Positions 1 through 6,798 of a stretch of DNA of 7,595 nucleotides are shown in pieces. Source of the stretch: Gammaproteobacteria bacterium (lineage in GTDB: Bacteria; Pseudomonadota; Gammaproteobacteria; Xanthomonadales; Wenzhouxiangellaceae); NCBI GenBank assembly GCA_003561495.1, contig PWWM01000052.1:1-7595 (forward strand), given 5' to 3'. The position numbers and the translations under genes are program-made. Under the pieces are notes generated by a model, which saw only the letters and a program-made list of their open reading frames with translations, was not told where the DNA came from and did not search any database. How positions within the stretch are numbered: position 1 is the stretch's first letter; each line of letters begins with the position of its first letter.

Positions 1-2
1 AT

Positions 3-1112
3 GACCGTGCCCCCACCGGCGCGCAGGTTTTCGACAAATCGAGTCGCCCGGTGAATATTGGCATTGGTGGCCGCAACCGGCCCATCGAACAGGGCGCGGG
101 TGCGATGATTGAATTCGATGACATTGAAGCGATCTCCGGGTCGCAGTTTCTCCAGCGCGAAGATCAGCGAGCGGCGAGCCTGCTCCATGGGATCGGCGCG
201 CATGGAACCGGAGGTATCGATGATCAGGATCTGCTCGCGCGGCGTCTGGTTGCTGGAGAACTCTTCCGGCGGCACCATCATCACCAGCAAGTGATCCAGT
301 CCCCCGAGATGCTGTTGGAAGACCGCGCCATGAATCGGGCGGGACGGGTCCGGAATCCATTCCAGCTCGAAATCCCGGGACCCAAGTTCATGCTCATCGA
401 CCATGGTGACCAGCCAGCGATCGCCGTTGTAATCGGTCTCGATCAGGTGATGACTGGACTGAAGTGCCGCCAGTTCCATTCCCGGGCGCAGTTCCACCCG
501 CAGACTCAAGGCGCGTTCACCGGCCTGATCGGAGTCACGGACCGGTACGGTGAGAACCTCGCCCGAGTCGGATTCCTGGCCGAAACGTGGCGCCACCGTG
601 GTCGGAAAGATCAGACTGAAACGGCCATGTCGATACTGCACGGTCTGGCGAAAACCGATCTGGATATCGACGGTTTCACCCGGTGCGATATTGGCAACCC
701 GGGTGGTGAAGACGTTGGCCCGCTGCCGCTCCACCAGGCCGGCGGCCCGGCCCTGGTCCCGCGCGGTGCGGTAAGTCTCTCGGGCTTGTCCACGCTCCTG
801 AATCTCACCTTCGATGATCCGATCGCCAATCTGTATCCTGAGGCTTTCGACCGCGCTATCGTCAGGCAGGGGGAACAGGTAGCGGCCCTCGACCCAGTCG
901 TCGCTGGAATTGACGAAACGCTGAGTGACCAGCGTATAACCCAGCATCCCGCTGACCTCGATATCGACATCGGTCTCAAGCAGAACGGCTGGTTGACGCT
1001 CGCTGGCGCTTCCTGAGTGCAGCCACAATTGAGCCGGCTGATCAGCCGCCAACATGGGGGAAAAGATCAACAACCAGACCATGATGGTTATGCTTTTGAA
1101 GTGGTACACCAT
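3..1112 (-). CDS. VIT-VWA sortase target-like secreted protein (partial, C-terminus beyond the left edge)
   Basis: The gene reads leftward from ATG at 1112 and stays open to the window edge, giving 370 codons. GAGGAG at 1117-1122 (minus strand), 4 nt before the ATG, supports this start. Residues 1-23 form a short basic stretch, a hydrophobic core and an AA-D junction, so I predict a signal peptide. Residues about 45-165 match a VIT domain (EGRYLFPLP at 75-83, then GQARETYRTA and ERQRANVFTTRVANIAPGE). A VWA domain starts near 293 with the MIDAS motif DTSGSM (D299, S301, S303). This order and the VIT wording match the marine proteobacterial sortase target family (TIGR03788), whose members end in an LPXTG-like signal and a membrane anchor. 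That end is not visible here. The divergent pdsR-pdsS pair supports the assignment. The main alternative is a generic VIT/VWA (inter-alpha-trypsin inhibitor heavy-chain-like) protein without a sorting signal. Confidence 0.9.
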   Translation of the reverse strand, partial: MVYHFKSITIMVWLLIFSPMLAADQPAQLWLHSGSASERQPAVLLETDVDIEVSGMLGYTLVTQRFVNSSDDWVEGRYLFPLPDDSAVESLRIQIGDRIIEGEIQERGQARETYRTARDQGRAAGLVERQRANVFTTRVANIAPGETVDIQIGFRQTVQYRHGRFSLIFPTTVAPRFGQESDSGEVLTVPVRDSDQAGERALSLRVELRPGMELAALQSSHHLIETDYNGDRWLVTMVDEHELGSRDFELEWIPDPSRPIHGAVFQQHLGGLDHLLVMMVPPEEFSSNQTPREQILIIDTSGSMRADPMEQARRSLIFALEKLRPGDRFNVIEFNHRTRALFDGPVAATNANIHRATRFVENLRAGGGTV

Positions 1113-1116
1113 TGCT

Positions 1117-1122
1117 CTCCTC
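1117..1122 (-). promoter_or_regulatory. Shine-Dalgarno of the VIT-VWA gene
   Basis: GAGGAG on the minus strand lies 4 nt before the ATG at 1112. It is the clearest ribosome binding site in the left half of the window and fixes the start of the partial gene. Confidence 0.75.
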
Positions 1123-1203
1123 GTCAAAAATCGATCCATTCGCCAATCGATGGACTTCGGAGAACATTGCAACACCGGGATCTGGCCTCACCGGGCCAGG
1201 CAG

Positions 1204-1240
1204 ATGGCATTGTCGTGGCGAGTTATGGCATTTTTGTGGC
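1204..1240 (-). promoter_or_regulatory. Helically phased GCCAY direct-repeat array, candidate PdsR operator
   Basis: Read on the minus strand, a 16-bp motif GCCACNANAATGCCAT occurs twice, at 1225-1240 and 1204-1219, 21 bp apart, with 14 of 16 positions identical. Each copy holds two GCCAY half-sites. On the plus strand, TGGC therefore begins at 1205, 1216, 1226 and 1237, spacings of 11, 10 and 11 bp. Tandem half-sites at one helical turn are how PhoB/OmpR-family regulators bind, and PdsR in this window is such a regulator. The array lies 93-128 bp upstream of the VIT-VWA start, a sensible place for an activator. The pattern is observed; PdsR as its ligand is inference. I could not find a convincing -35/-10 pair between the array and the gene. 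Confidence 0.55.
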
Positions 1241-1274
1241 AAAAACACGCTCTGATGGAACAGACTTCAACAAT

Positions 1275-1346
<72 letters not shown>

Positions 1347-1384
1347 TCATCAAACAGATTCCTGTGCTTGGTGGTGGGGGCGGG

Positions 1385-1592
1385 GCGACGAGTCGCCTTG
1401 CCCGGTGCCGCACTCGAGGTGACCGGCTTTGGCGATTGTTCGAATGTAGAGGCGTTCTGGTGCCTACCGAATCGCGTTTGATCCAATGGATAGGGGTTTG
1501 CTCTTGGTAGGGCTTTCAGGTGTTCGAAGAACGGATGGATTGTGCCCGCTTCCGTCACCTCGAGCCCGGCCCCGGTCAAGCCCACTCGTCGC
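1385..1592. repeat. Long imperfect inverted repeat, 39-bp arms, MITE-like
   Basis: The left arm is 1385-1423 and the right arm 1554-1592. Reverse-complementing the right arm gives 33 of 39 matches, including uninterrupted runs GCGACGAGT and CTCGAGGTGAC. The 130-bp interior carries further symmetric pieces in nested order: TTCGAA near 1439 and again near 1523, then CCTACC (about 1462-1467) against GGTAGG (about 1506-1511). The whole 208 bp could therefore fold into one long interrupted hairpin. No transposase frame lies inside and I saw no obvious flanking target duplication. A non-autonomous palindromic element or an old inverted duplication fits best; a structured RNA is a less likely alternative. 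Confidence 0.55.
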
Positions 1593-1881
1593 TTGTCGGT
1601 TGGGAGTTGGTTGAGGGGGGAGCCAGATCGAAGCCACTCCCCTTGCTACCGGCAACTCGCAGACGTTACCGACCCCAAGGCCACCAAACACGAAAATATC
1701 GACTCAAGCGTTCACCCGGTCAGGCCGGGAGCGGTCGGATACCACCCGATGCTTCTCCTCAATCTCCAGCTTCTCTTTACTTCTAAGGATGTCGCAAGCT
1801 CCAGCGAGAAATGGCAAGCAGCCGTAGAGGATGGCCTCCAACCGAACAAGGGCACGCTGTAGGTATGGTTTTCTGGCACCA

Positions 1882-1903
1882 TTGAACGGATTGCAAAGTT
1901 CAA
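1882..1903. repeat. Short inverted repeat before pdsR
   Basis: TTGAAC (1882-1887) and GTTCAA (1898-1903) form perfect 6-bp arms around a 10-nt spacer. The right arm ends 11 nt before the pdsR ATG, where a Shine-Dalgarno would normally sit and none is visible. It could be a small operator or a leader hairpin affecting translation; arms this short also arise by chance. Confidence 0.3.
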
Positions 1904-1914
1904 CCAGCGAATAC

Positions 1915-2607
1915 ATGAGTCAGCGCCTGATTGCCATCGTCGAGGATGAAGCGCCCATCCGGGACAATTACCGGGAGGCGTTGGAGCGCTATGGTTTCAG
2001 GACTGTCGGGTACGGTGACCGCCACGCAGCCGAGCAGGCGTTTTCCGATCAACTGCCCGATCTGGTGATCATCGACATTGGACTGGCTGACGAACCTGAG
2101 GGAGGTTTTCAGCTTTGCCGACACCTGCGCGGCCGGTCCGCCCGGTTGCCCATTATCTTTCTGACTGCACGCGACAGCGACCTGGATGCCGTCTCAGGAC
2201 TGCGCCTGGGGGCCGATGATTACCTGACCAAGGACATCAGCACCCATCACCTCCTGGCCCGGGTGATCGCCCTGTTTCGGCGCATTGATGCCCTGGCCGG
2301 AGAGCGTGAGCAGCCCGGCCTGGTGCAACACGGCCACTTGATCCTGGACCCGGAGGCGCTGGCCGCCACTTGGCGCGATCAGTCAATCGCCTTGACGGTG
2401 ACTGAATTCTGGATGGTTCATTGCCTGGCCAGGCATCCCGGGCATGTCAAGAGTCGCAGCCAGTTGATGGAGGCGGCCAACCTGGTGGTCGATGACTCGA
2501 CGGTTACTTCGCATGTCAAGCGCATCCGCCGCAAGTTCCAGCAGATTGATCCTGACTTTACAGCGCTGGACACCGTACACGGGGCCGGTTACCGCTGGCG
2601 CCCATGA
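1915..2607 (+). CDS. pdsR: PdsR, dedicated sortase system response regulator (OmpR/PhoB type)
   Basis: A 230-residue cytoplasmic two-component regulator. The receiver domain (about 4-120) shows the acidic pair E10-D11, phospho-acceptor D54 (in VIIDIG), T84 and K106. A winged-helix DNA-binding domain (about 132-230) ends in VTSHVKRIRRKF and the HGAGYRWRP hairpin. The receiver wording (DIGLADEPEGGF, IIFLTARDSDLDAVSGLRLGADDYLTKDIS) matches my memory of the proteobacterial dedicated sortase response regulator family (TIGR03787), including Asp107 where most receivers have Pro after the conserved Lys. ATG at 1915 was chosen because the first beta strand follows at once. An in-frame ATG at 1831 would add 28 residues unlike the family. 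No clear Shine-Dalgarno precedes 1915. The stop overlaps the kinase start (ATGA, 2604-2607), so the two are co-translated. Likely targets are the divergent VIT-VWA gene and the sortase expected beyond it. Confidence 0.93.
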   Translation: MSQRLIAIVEDEAPIRDNYREALERYGFRTVGYGDRHAAEQAFSDQLPDLVIIDIGLADEPEGGFQLCRHLRGRSARLPIIFLTARDSDLDAVSGLRLGADDYLTKDISTHHLLARVIALFRRIDALAGEREQPGLVQHGHLILDPEALAATWRDQSIALTVTEFWMVHCLARHPGHVKSRSQLMEAANLVVDDSTVTSHVKRIRRKFQQIDPDFTALDTVHGAGYRWRP

Positions 2608-4613
2608 ACCTGCGCCGCCAACTGCTGCTGGTCTCGCTGGTTGTCCTGCTGCTGCCCCTGGGCGCCTGGCAATTCGCCCGACAGATTGAACAAACCTTGC
2701 GTGATGGTCACGCCCAGGGCTTGCTGGAATCAGCCCAGGTAACGGCCGAGATCATGGCTGCCGAAGGACCCAATGCCTGGCCACAAGCAACCGGCGATGT
2801 GCTCTATGTTCACCAGCGTCCCAGCGCGCCATTTCTCGATGGACACGCCGACGACTGGCACCCGTGGCTGGATTATCCGCAGCGCTTTGCCTCCGATGAT
2901 GAACGCCTGATCGTCGACCTGGTCGCTTCCAGGCATCGCTCCGGGCTGTTCCTATTGTTTGTAACCACCAGCCCGGACCAGGTATTCAGCACCCCGGGAA
3001 CAGCCCGGGGCGATCGGGTTCAAATGGAGTTCATCCACCCCGACCAGCCACCCGCCAGAGTGCAGATTGCTCCGCTGGCCCCGGGCTGGGTGGAGTCTCG
3101 CGGCAACAACCCAGTCGGTTGGCCCGGTCTGCAGGGCTACTGGCAATCCCGGGGCACGGGTTGGACTCTGGAGGCCCAGATCCCCGACCGTCAGATTCCA
3201 CATCGCATGACATTTACGGTATTCGATGTCGATCGCCAGGCCAGTGCCAGGATCGAGCGACAGGCCGGCAGCGGCGGGCAACACCTGAGCCTGATCGAGC
3301 GTGTCCCGGCGCTGGAGGATCGATTACAGGCTCTGACACCAGCGGGAAGCCGAAGCTGGGCCGTACTGGATGACGGTTGGGTGGTTGCCCATTCCGACCG
3401 GCGCGGCGCCGGCGCGGTCGATGCGGACTCGGCCGATGATCGCGCCACCTGGATTGCCACCTGGCTGTTTGAACAACTGATCAGCGGCCAACTGTCCCGC
3501 GGACCCTCGCGCACGACCATCACCCCGCGTCTGGATGGACCCGAAATCGATGCCGATAGGGGATTGGCCACATGGACAACCCGGGGTGATGATCCCGGCA
3601 TTCTTCTGACCGTCAGTGCCCCGGTCATCGTCGACGACCAGACCATCGGACGAATCATCATCGAGCGCAACGCCGATAACCTGCTATTGGAATCCAATCG
3701 CGCGGGGTTGCGCCTGGTGGGGATCAGCATGGGCGCTCTGGTGCTGGTGGTCCTGATCCTGCTGGGTTTCGCCACCCTGTTGTCGGAACGAATCCGACGA
3801 CTTCGCAATGCCGCCGAACGGGCCGTGGCGCCCGATGGCCGGGTATTGGACACATTGCCGACCGGCATGAGTGGCGACGAGCTGGCGGATTTGCGCCACA
3901 GCATGTCCACCTTGCTGGGGCGTCTGCGCGAGCACCAGAACTACCTGCGCACGCTGGCCGACAAGCTGGCCCACGAGTTGCGTACCCCGCTGGCCATGAT
4001 TCGTTCTTCGCTGGATAACCTGGAACAGACTCGCGATCCGGAGGAAATGGCCCGGTACTGCCGCCGGGCCAACGAAGGCAGTGTGCGCCTGAATCGCATA
4101 CTTCAGGCCATGAGCCAGGCAGCCCGCATCGAGGAAAGCATCCAGGCCGAGCAGCGCGAAGCCTTTGACCTGAGCCGCCTGGCCGAGGACTACATTCTGG
4201 CCTGCGGTCAAACCTACCCGGCTCGCCGCTTCACGCTCGAGAATTCCACCGCCGAACCGGTTGTCCTGCACGGCTCGCCCGATCTGTTCGCCCAGTTGCT
4301 CGACAAGCTGATCGACAACGCCGTCGATTTCAGCCCGGACAACGGCGAGATCACCCTGACCATTCGACGACGCGGCGGGCAAGTCCTGGTCGACATTGAA
4401 AACGACGGACCGCCCCTGCCGGAATCAGTGGCGGACAACCTGTTCGAATCCATGGTCGGTCAACGCGAACGCAGTGAACACCGGGACGGCTCGGTGCACC
4501 TGGGGCTGGGACTCTACATCGCCCGCCTGATCGCGGAATACCATCACGGTCAGATTGCAGTGCGCGAAAGCAACCGCGGTTGCTGCATCCGCATGGTTTT
4601 CCCAAAAAACTGA
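2604..4613 (+). CDS. pdsS: PdsS, dedicated sortase system sensor histidine kinase with CBM9-like periplasmic module
   Basis: A 669-residue inner-membrane kinase, partner of PdsR. TM1 spans about residues 5-24 and TM2 about 371-393, enclosing a periplasmic region of about 345 residues. The first part of that region (about 73-218) looks like a CBM9/DOMON-type beta-sandwich: LDGHADDW at 78-85, LFLLFV, GDRVQMEF at 136-143 and GWTLEAQIP at 186-194. The second part (about 250-365, WAVLDDGWVVAHSD and later VSAPVIVDDQTIGRIIIER) is Cache-like. HAMP covers about 394-446. HisKA carries the phospho-acceptor H457 (LAHELRTP). The ATPase has N572 (N box), ENDGPP at 599-604 (G1) and GLGLYIAR from 634 (G2), so it should be active. 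Domain order, pairing with PdsR and the neighbouring target protein fit TIGR03785. It has no visible Shine-Dalgarno and probably starts by coupling to pdsR. The ligand is unknown; a glycan or cell-surface polymer is inference from the CBM9-like fold. Confidence 0.92.
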   Translation: MNLRRQLLLVSLVVLLLPLGAWQFARQIEQTLRDGHAQGLLESAQVTAEIMAAEGPNAWPQATGDVLYVHQRPSAPFLDGHADDWHPWLDYPQRFASDDERLIVDLVASRHRSGLFLLFVTTSPDQVFSTPGTARGDRVQMEFIHPDQPPARVQIAPLAPGWVESRGNNPVGWPGLQGYWQSRGTGWTLEAQIPDRQIPHRMTFTVFDVDRQASARIERQAGSGGQHLSLIERVPALEDRLQALTPAGSRSWAVLDDGWVVAHSDRRGAGAVDADSADDRATWIATWLFEQLISGQLSRGPSRTTITPRLDGPEIDADRGLATWTTRGDDPGILLTVSAPVIVDDQTIGRIIIERNADNLLLESNRAGLRLVGISMGALVLVVLILLGFATLLSERIRRLRNAAERAVAPDGRVLDTLPTGMSGDELADLRHSMSTLLGRLREHQNYLRTLADKLAHELRTPLAMIRSSLDNLEQTRDPEEMARYCRRANEGSVRLNRILQAMSQAARIEESIQAEQREAFDLSRLAEDYILACGQTYPARRFTLENSTAEPVVLHGSPDLFAQLLDKLIDNAVDFSPDNGEITLTIRRRGGQVLVDIENDGPPLPESVADNLFESMVGQRERSEHRDGSVHLGLGLYIARLIAEYHHGQIAVRESNRGCCIRMVFPKN

Positions 4614-4617
4614 CCCC

Positions 4618-4647
4618 CTTTCATCTCTCGACGATCGCTTTTATACT
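4618..4647 (+). promoter_or_regulatory. Possible sigma70 promoter for the leader ORF and diguanylate cyclase
   Basis: TATACT at 4642-4647 is a good -10 match. The -35 is poor: CTTTCA at 4618-4623 with an 18-bp spacer or TTTCAT at 4619-4624 with 17. A start near 4654 would leave about 28 nt before the leader ORF and about 96 nt before the cyclase. It lies right after the pdsS stop, so readthrough from pdsRS is the alternative. Confidence 0.3.
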
Positions 4648-4672
4648 GGAGACGGGGTAAATTTGCGTGCGC

Positions 4673-4676
4673 AGGA
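4673..4676 (+). promoter_or_regulatory. Shine-Dalgarno of the 23-codon leader ORF
   Basis: AGGA lies 5 nt before the ATG at 4682. It is the only plausible ribosome binding site between pdsS and the cyclase, whose own ATG at 4750 lacks one. Confidence 0.5.
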
Positions 4677-4681
4677 AACTC

Positions 4682-4753
4682 ATGAGACAAGGGGCCTCTC
4701 CATCATTCCCAGGTCACCAGATACCATTTTCTGATCCGCCTCGATCAGCATGA
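4682..4753 (+). CDS. 23-residue leader peptide ORF overlapping the cyclase start
   Basis: ATG at 4682 opens 23 codons and stops at TGA 4751-4753, overlapping the cyclase ATG as ATGA. It has a well-placed Shine-Dalgarno, while the cyclase has none, so ribosomes finishing this ORF probably restart on the cyclase. The peptide has no recognisable domain. It begins MRQGASPSFPG, holds five prolines, and carries a Pro-Pro pair at 19-20 (in SDPPRSA) just before the stop. Such pairs slow ribosomes lacking EF-P, which could modulate the handover. An in-frame stop at 4732-4734 shows that the cyclase frame cannot extend upstream of this region. The ORF and overlap are observed; expression and function are inference. 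Confidence 0.45.
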   Translation: MRQGASPSFPGHQIPFSDPPRSA

Positions 4754-5769
4754 AACGCTGGGGGCGCATCAAGTACCCAGCCTGGTTGCGGGCCGTCGTG
4801 GCCCAGTTCGACCGTGATTTCCAGTATGCCATCATCCTGTCTTTTGGCATGCTGGCTGCGGTAACCATTTCGGGTTTCGCCCTGTATCGGGCGGCGACCG
4901 GCTTCTGGGTCGGCGCTATGGTCAACGCGCTTATTGTCCTGGCAGTGTCCTTGATCATGATCTACACCGTCCGCACCGGCGATACTCGGCGCTCTGGATT
5001 CATGTTTGCCGTGTTCAACGTCACGGCCGTTGTCGCCAGTTCTCTAGTATTCGATCGCACCGGCATCCTTTGGGGGTTTCTCGGCTTATGGATCAATTTC
5101 CTTCTCACCCATCGTCGCAACGCGGTGGTACTCAACCTGATCATGGTTTCCTTGCTGGTCCCGATGACCGGGTTGTTGGAATCGGCCGTCGAGATTCTGA
5201 CCTACATCATTACCGCGTTGCTGATTACGGCATTCGGCTTCATCTTCTCCCAGCGACTGGCTACCCAGCAACGCCTCCTTGAGCAAATGGCCAGCCTGGA
5301 TCCGCTGACCGGCGCCGGCAATCGTCGCGCAATGAAAGAAGATCTGGTTCAGGCCACCGCATTGTCAGGCGATCAAGATCAATCAGCGACCCTGATACTG
5401 ATTGATCTCGATGATTTCAAGCAGGTCAACGACCGTCATGGTCACGATACGGGAGACCAGGCCCTGATTGAATTCACCAAAGCCGTGCGCAGCAACATCC
5501 GTGCCGAAGATGGTTTCTACCGATTTGGTGGCGAGGAGTTCGTGATCATGCTCCCCAATGTTGAAAATGAGATCGGCAAGAACATCGCCGGGAAGCTGCA
5601 CGAATCGATCAGCGGGAAGGTCATGAGCCCGGCCGGAGCCATTCGCTTTTCGGCCGGCGTGGCCGGATTACGACCCGGTGAAAACTGGGAACAATGGCTC
5701 GGCCGGGCCGACAAGGCCATGTATGCCGCAAAGCAGGCCGGACGCAATCAGGTTCGATACGGTAACTGA
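4750..5769 (+). CDS. Membrane-bound diguanylate cyclase (GGEEF)
   Basis: 339 residues, predicted to make cyclic di-GMP from two GTP at the inner membrane. Six hydrophobic segments (about 26-46, 51-72, 82-101, 105-119, 124-140 and 146-166) form an N-terminal sensor I cannot assign to a named MASE family. A short linker leads to a GGDEF domain from about residue 178: DPLTGAGNRRAM, the metal-binding region LIDLDDFKQVND (D219), and GGEEF at 260-264. R251-x-x-D254 lies five residues before GGEEF, the classical product-inhibition I-site, so the enzyme should be active and feedback-regulated. There is no EAL or HD-GYP domain. ATG at 4750 is the first start after an in-frame stop at 4732-4734. It lacks a Shine-Dalgarno and overlaps the stop of the leader ORF. 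It follows pdsS by 136 bp on the same strand, and its stop lies 5 bp from the convergent obgE stop. A link to the sortase system is suggested only by position. Confidence 0.93.
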   Translation: MKRWGRIKYPAWLRAVVAQFDRDFQYAIILSFGMLAAVTISGFALYRAATGFWVGAMVNALIVLAVSLIMIYTVRTGDTRRSGFMFAVFNVTAVVASSLVFDRTGILWGFLGLWINFLLTHRRNAVVLNLIMVSLLVPMTGLLESAVEILTYIITALLITAFGFIFSQRLATQQRLLEQMASLDPLTGAGNRRAMKEDLVQATALSGDQDQSATLILIDLDDFKQVNDRHGHDTGDQALIEFTKAVRSNIRAEDGFYRFGGEEFVIMLPNVENEIGKNIAGKLHESISGKVMSPAGAIRFSAGVAGLRPGENWEQWLGRADKAMYAAKQAGRNQVRYGN

Positions 5770-5774
5770 GGGCC

Positions 5775-6785
5775 TCAATCGACCCTTTCGAGATGGGTCA
5801 TGATCCGGCCGACCAATTCATCCAGCCCCTGGCGGGCTACGGATGAAATGGCAAACCAGGGGCCGTTCCAATCCAGCCGCTCGACCACATCGGCGGCCTT
5901 TTCATCAACCTGCTCGGGATCAAGCTGGTCGGTCTTGGTCAGCACCAGCCAGCGCTCGCGTTCAGCCAGCTCGCGATCGAATTGTTTCAATTCCGCGGCC
6001 AGGGCCCGGACCTGGTCGACCGGGTCAGCGCCGTCGACGGGTGCAATTTCGACCAGGTGCAGCAGCAAGCGGGTGCGCTGCAAGTGTTTGAGAAACTGTA
6101 TACCCAGGCCAGCGCCTTCGGCAGCCCCTTCGATCAGGCCGGGAATGTCGGCAATCACGAAGCTGCGTCCCGGTTCCAGGCTGACTACTCCGAGATTGGG
6201 ATACAGGGTAGTGAACGGGTAGTCGGCCACCTTGGGCCGGGCGGCCGAAACTGCACTGATCAGGGTGGACTTGCCGGCATTGGGAAAGCCCAGCAAACCG
6301 ACATCGGCCAGCACCTTCAACTCCAGGTGCAGCTTGCGCTCCTCGCCCGGGGTGCCCGGCGTTGACTGGCGCGGCGTGCGATTGATCGAGGACTTGAAGC
6401 GGATGTTGCCGCGTCCCCCGTGCCCGCCTCGCGCGACCAGTATGGTCTGATCATGTTCGGTGACCTCGCCGATATGCTCGCCGGTTTCCTGGTTGACGAC
6501 AATCGTGCCCAGTGGAACGCGAATGAAAATATCGTCGGCCGATCCGCCGGTCTTCTGACGTCCGGCGCCGGGCTCGCCGTTGCGCGCCTTGAAATGTCGG
6601 GCATGGCGAAAGTCCGCCAGGGTATTCAGCCCGGAATCGCCCTGCAACCAGACACTGCCGCCATCGCCGCCGTCGCCGCCATCGGGCCCGCCCTTGGGGA
6701 TGTACTTTTCACGCCGGAAACTGACACAGCCGGGCCCGCCCTTGCCGGCGATGACAGTGATAGTGGCCTCGTCAACGAATTTCAT
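5775..6785 (-). CDS. obgE: GTPase ObgE/CgtA
   Basis: 336 residues, an essential GTPase that acts on the 50S subunit during ribosome assembly and in growth and stress control. The N-terminal glycine-rich Obg domain (about 1-158) begins MKFVDEATITVIAGKGGPGC and has the GGDGGDGG loops. The G domain follows: G1 GFPNAGKST (166-174), switch I DYPFTTLYPNLG (188-199), G3 DIPG (213-216), G4 TKTD (283-286) and G5 ISS (313-315). It lacks the acidic C-terminal tail that makes the E. coli protein about 390 residues; shorter forms are common in other proteobacteria. It follows rplU-rpmA on the same strand, the classic arrangement. The start has no clear Shine-Dalgarno and lies only 17 nt past a terminator-like hairpin, so expression probably depends on readthrough from the ribosomal genes. 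Confidence 0.98.
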   Translation of the reverse strand: MKFVDEATITVIAGKGGPGCVSFRREKYIPKGGPDGGDGGDGGSVWLQGDSGLNTLADFRHARHFKARNGEPGAGRQKTGGSADDIFIRVPLGTIVVNQETGEHIGEVTEHDQTILVARGGHGGRGNIRFKSSINRTPRQSTPGTPGEERKLHLELKVLADVGLLGFPNAGKSTLISAVSAARPKVADYPFTTLYPNLGVVSLEPGRSFVIADIPGLIEGAAEGAGLGIQFLKHLQRTRLLLHLVEIAPVDGADPVDQVRALAAELKQFDRELAERERWLVLTKTDQLDPEQVDEKAADVVERLDWNGPWFAISSVARQGLDELVGRIMTHLERVD

Positions 6786-6798
6786 GATTGCCGATACG

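Noticed and set aside
51..1016. Long plus-strand open frame of 321 codons at the left end
   Set aside because: It is antisense to the VIT-VWA gene, which has a signal peptide, conserved motifs and a Shine-Dalgarno. The plus-frame protein shows no domain.
1812..1877. TGGC at 1812, 1832 and 1874 (spacings 20 and 42) as a second PdsR array
   Set aside because: Spacing fits helical turns, but the flanks do not match the 16-bp motif and intermediate half-sites are missing. Chance is likely in GC-rich DNA.
1831..1914. Longer N-terminus for PdsR from ATG 1831
   Set aside because: The extra 28 residues do not look like part of a receiver domain, and the first beta strand starts right after the ATG at 1915.
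1704..1916. Minus-strand frame of 70 codons before pdsR
   Set aside because: It starts on top of the pdsR start codon, has no ribosome binding site and no recognisable domain. It may be chance or a repeat remnant.
3191..3910. Minus-strand frame of 239 codons inside pdsS
   Set aside because: Arg/Ser-rich shadow of a well-supported kinase gene in high-GC sequence.
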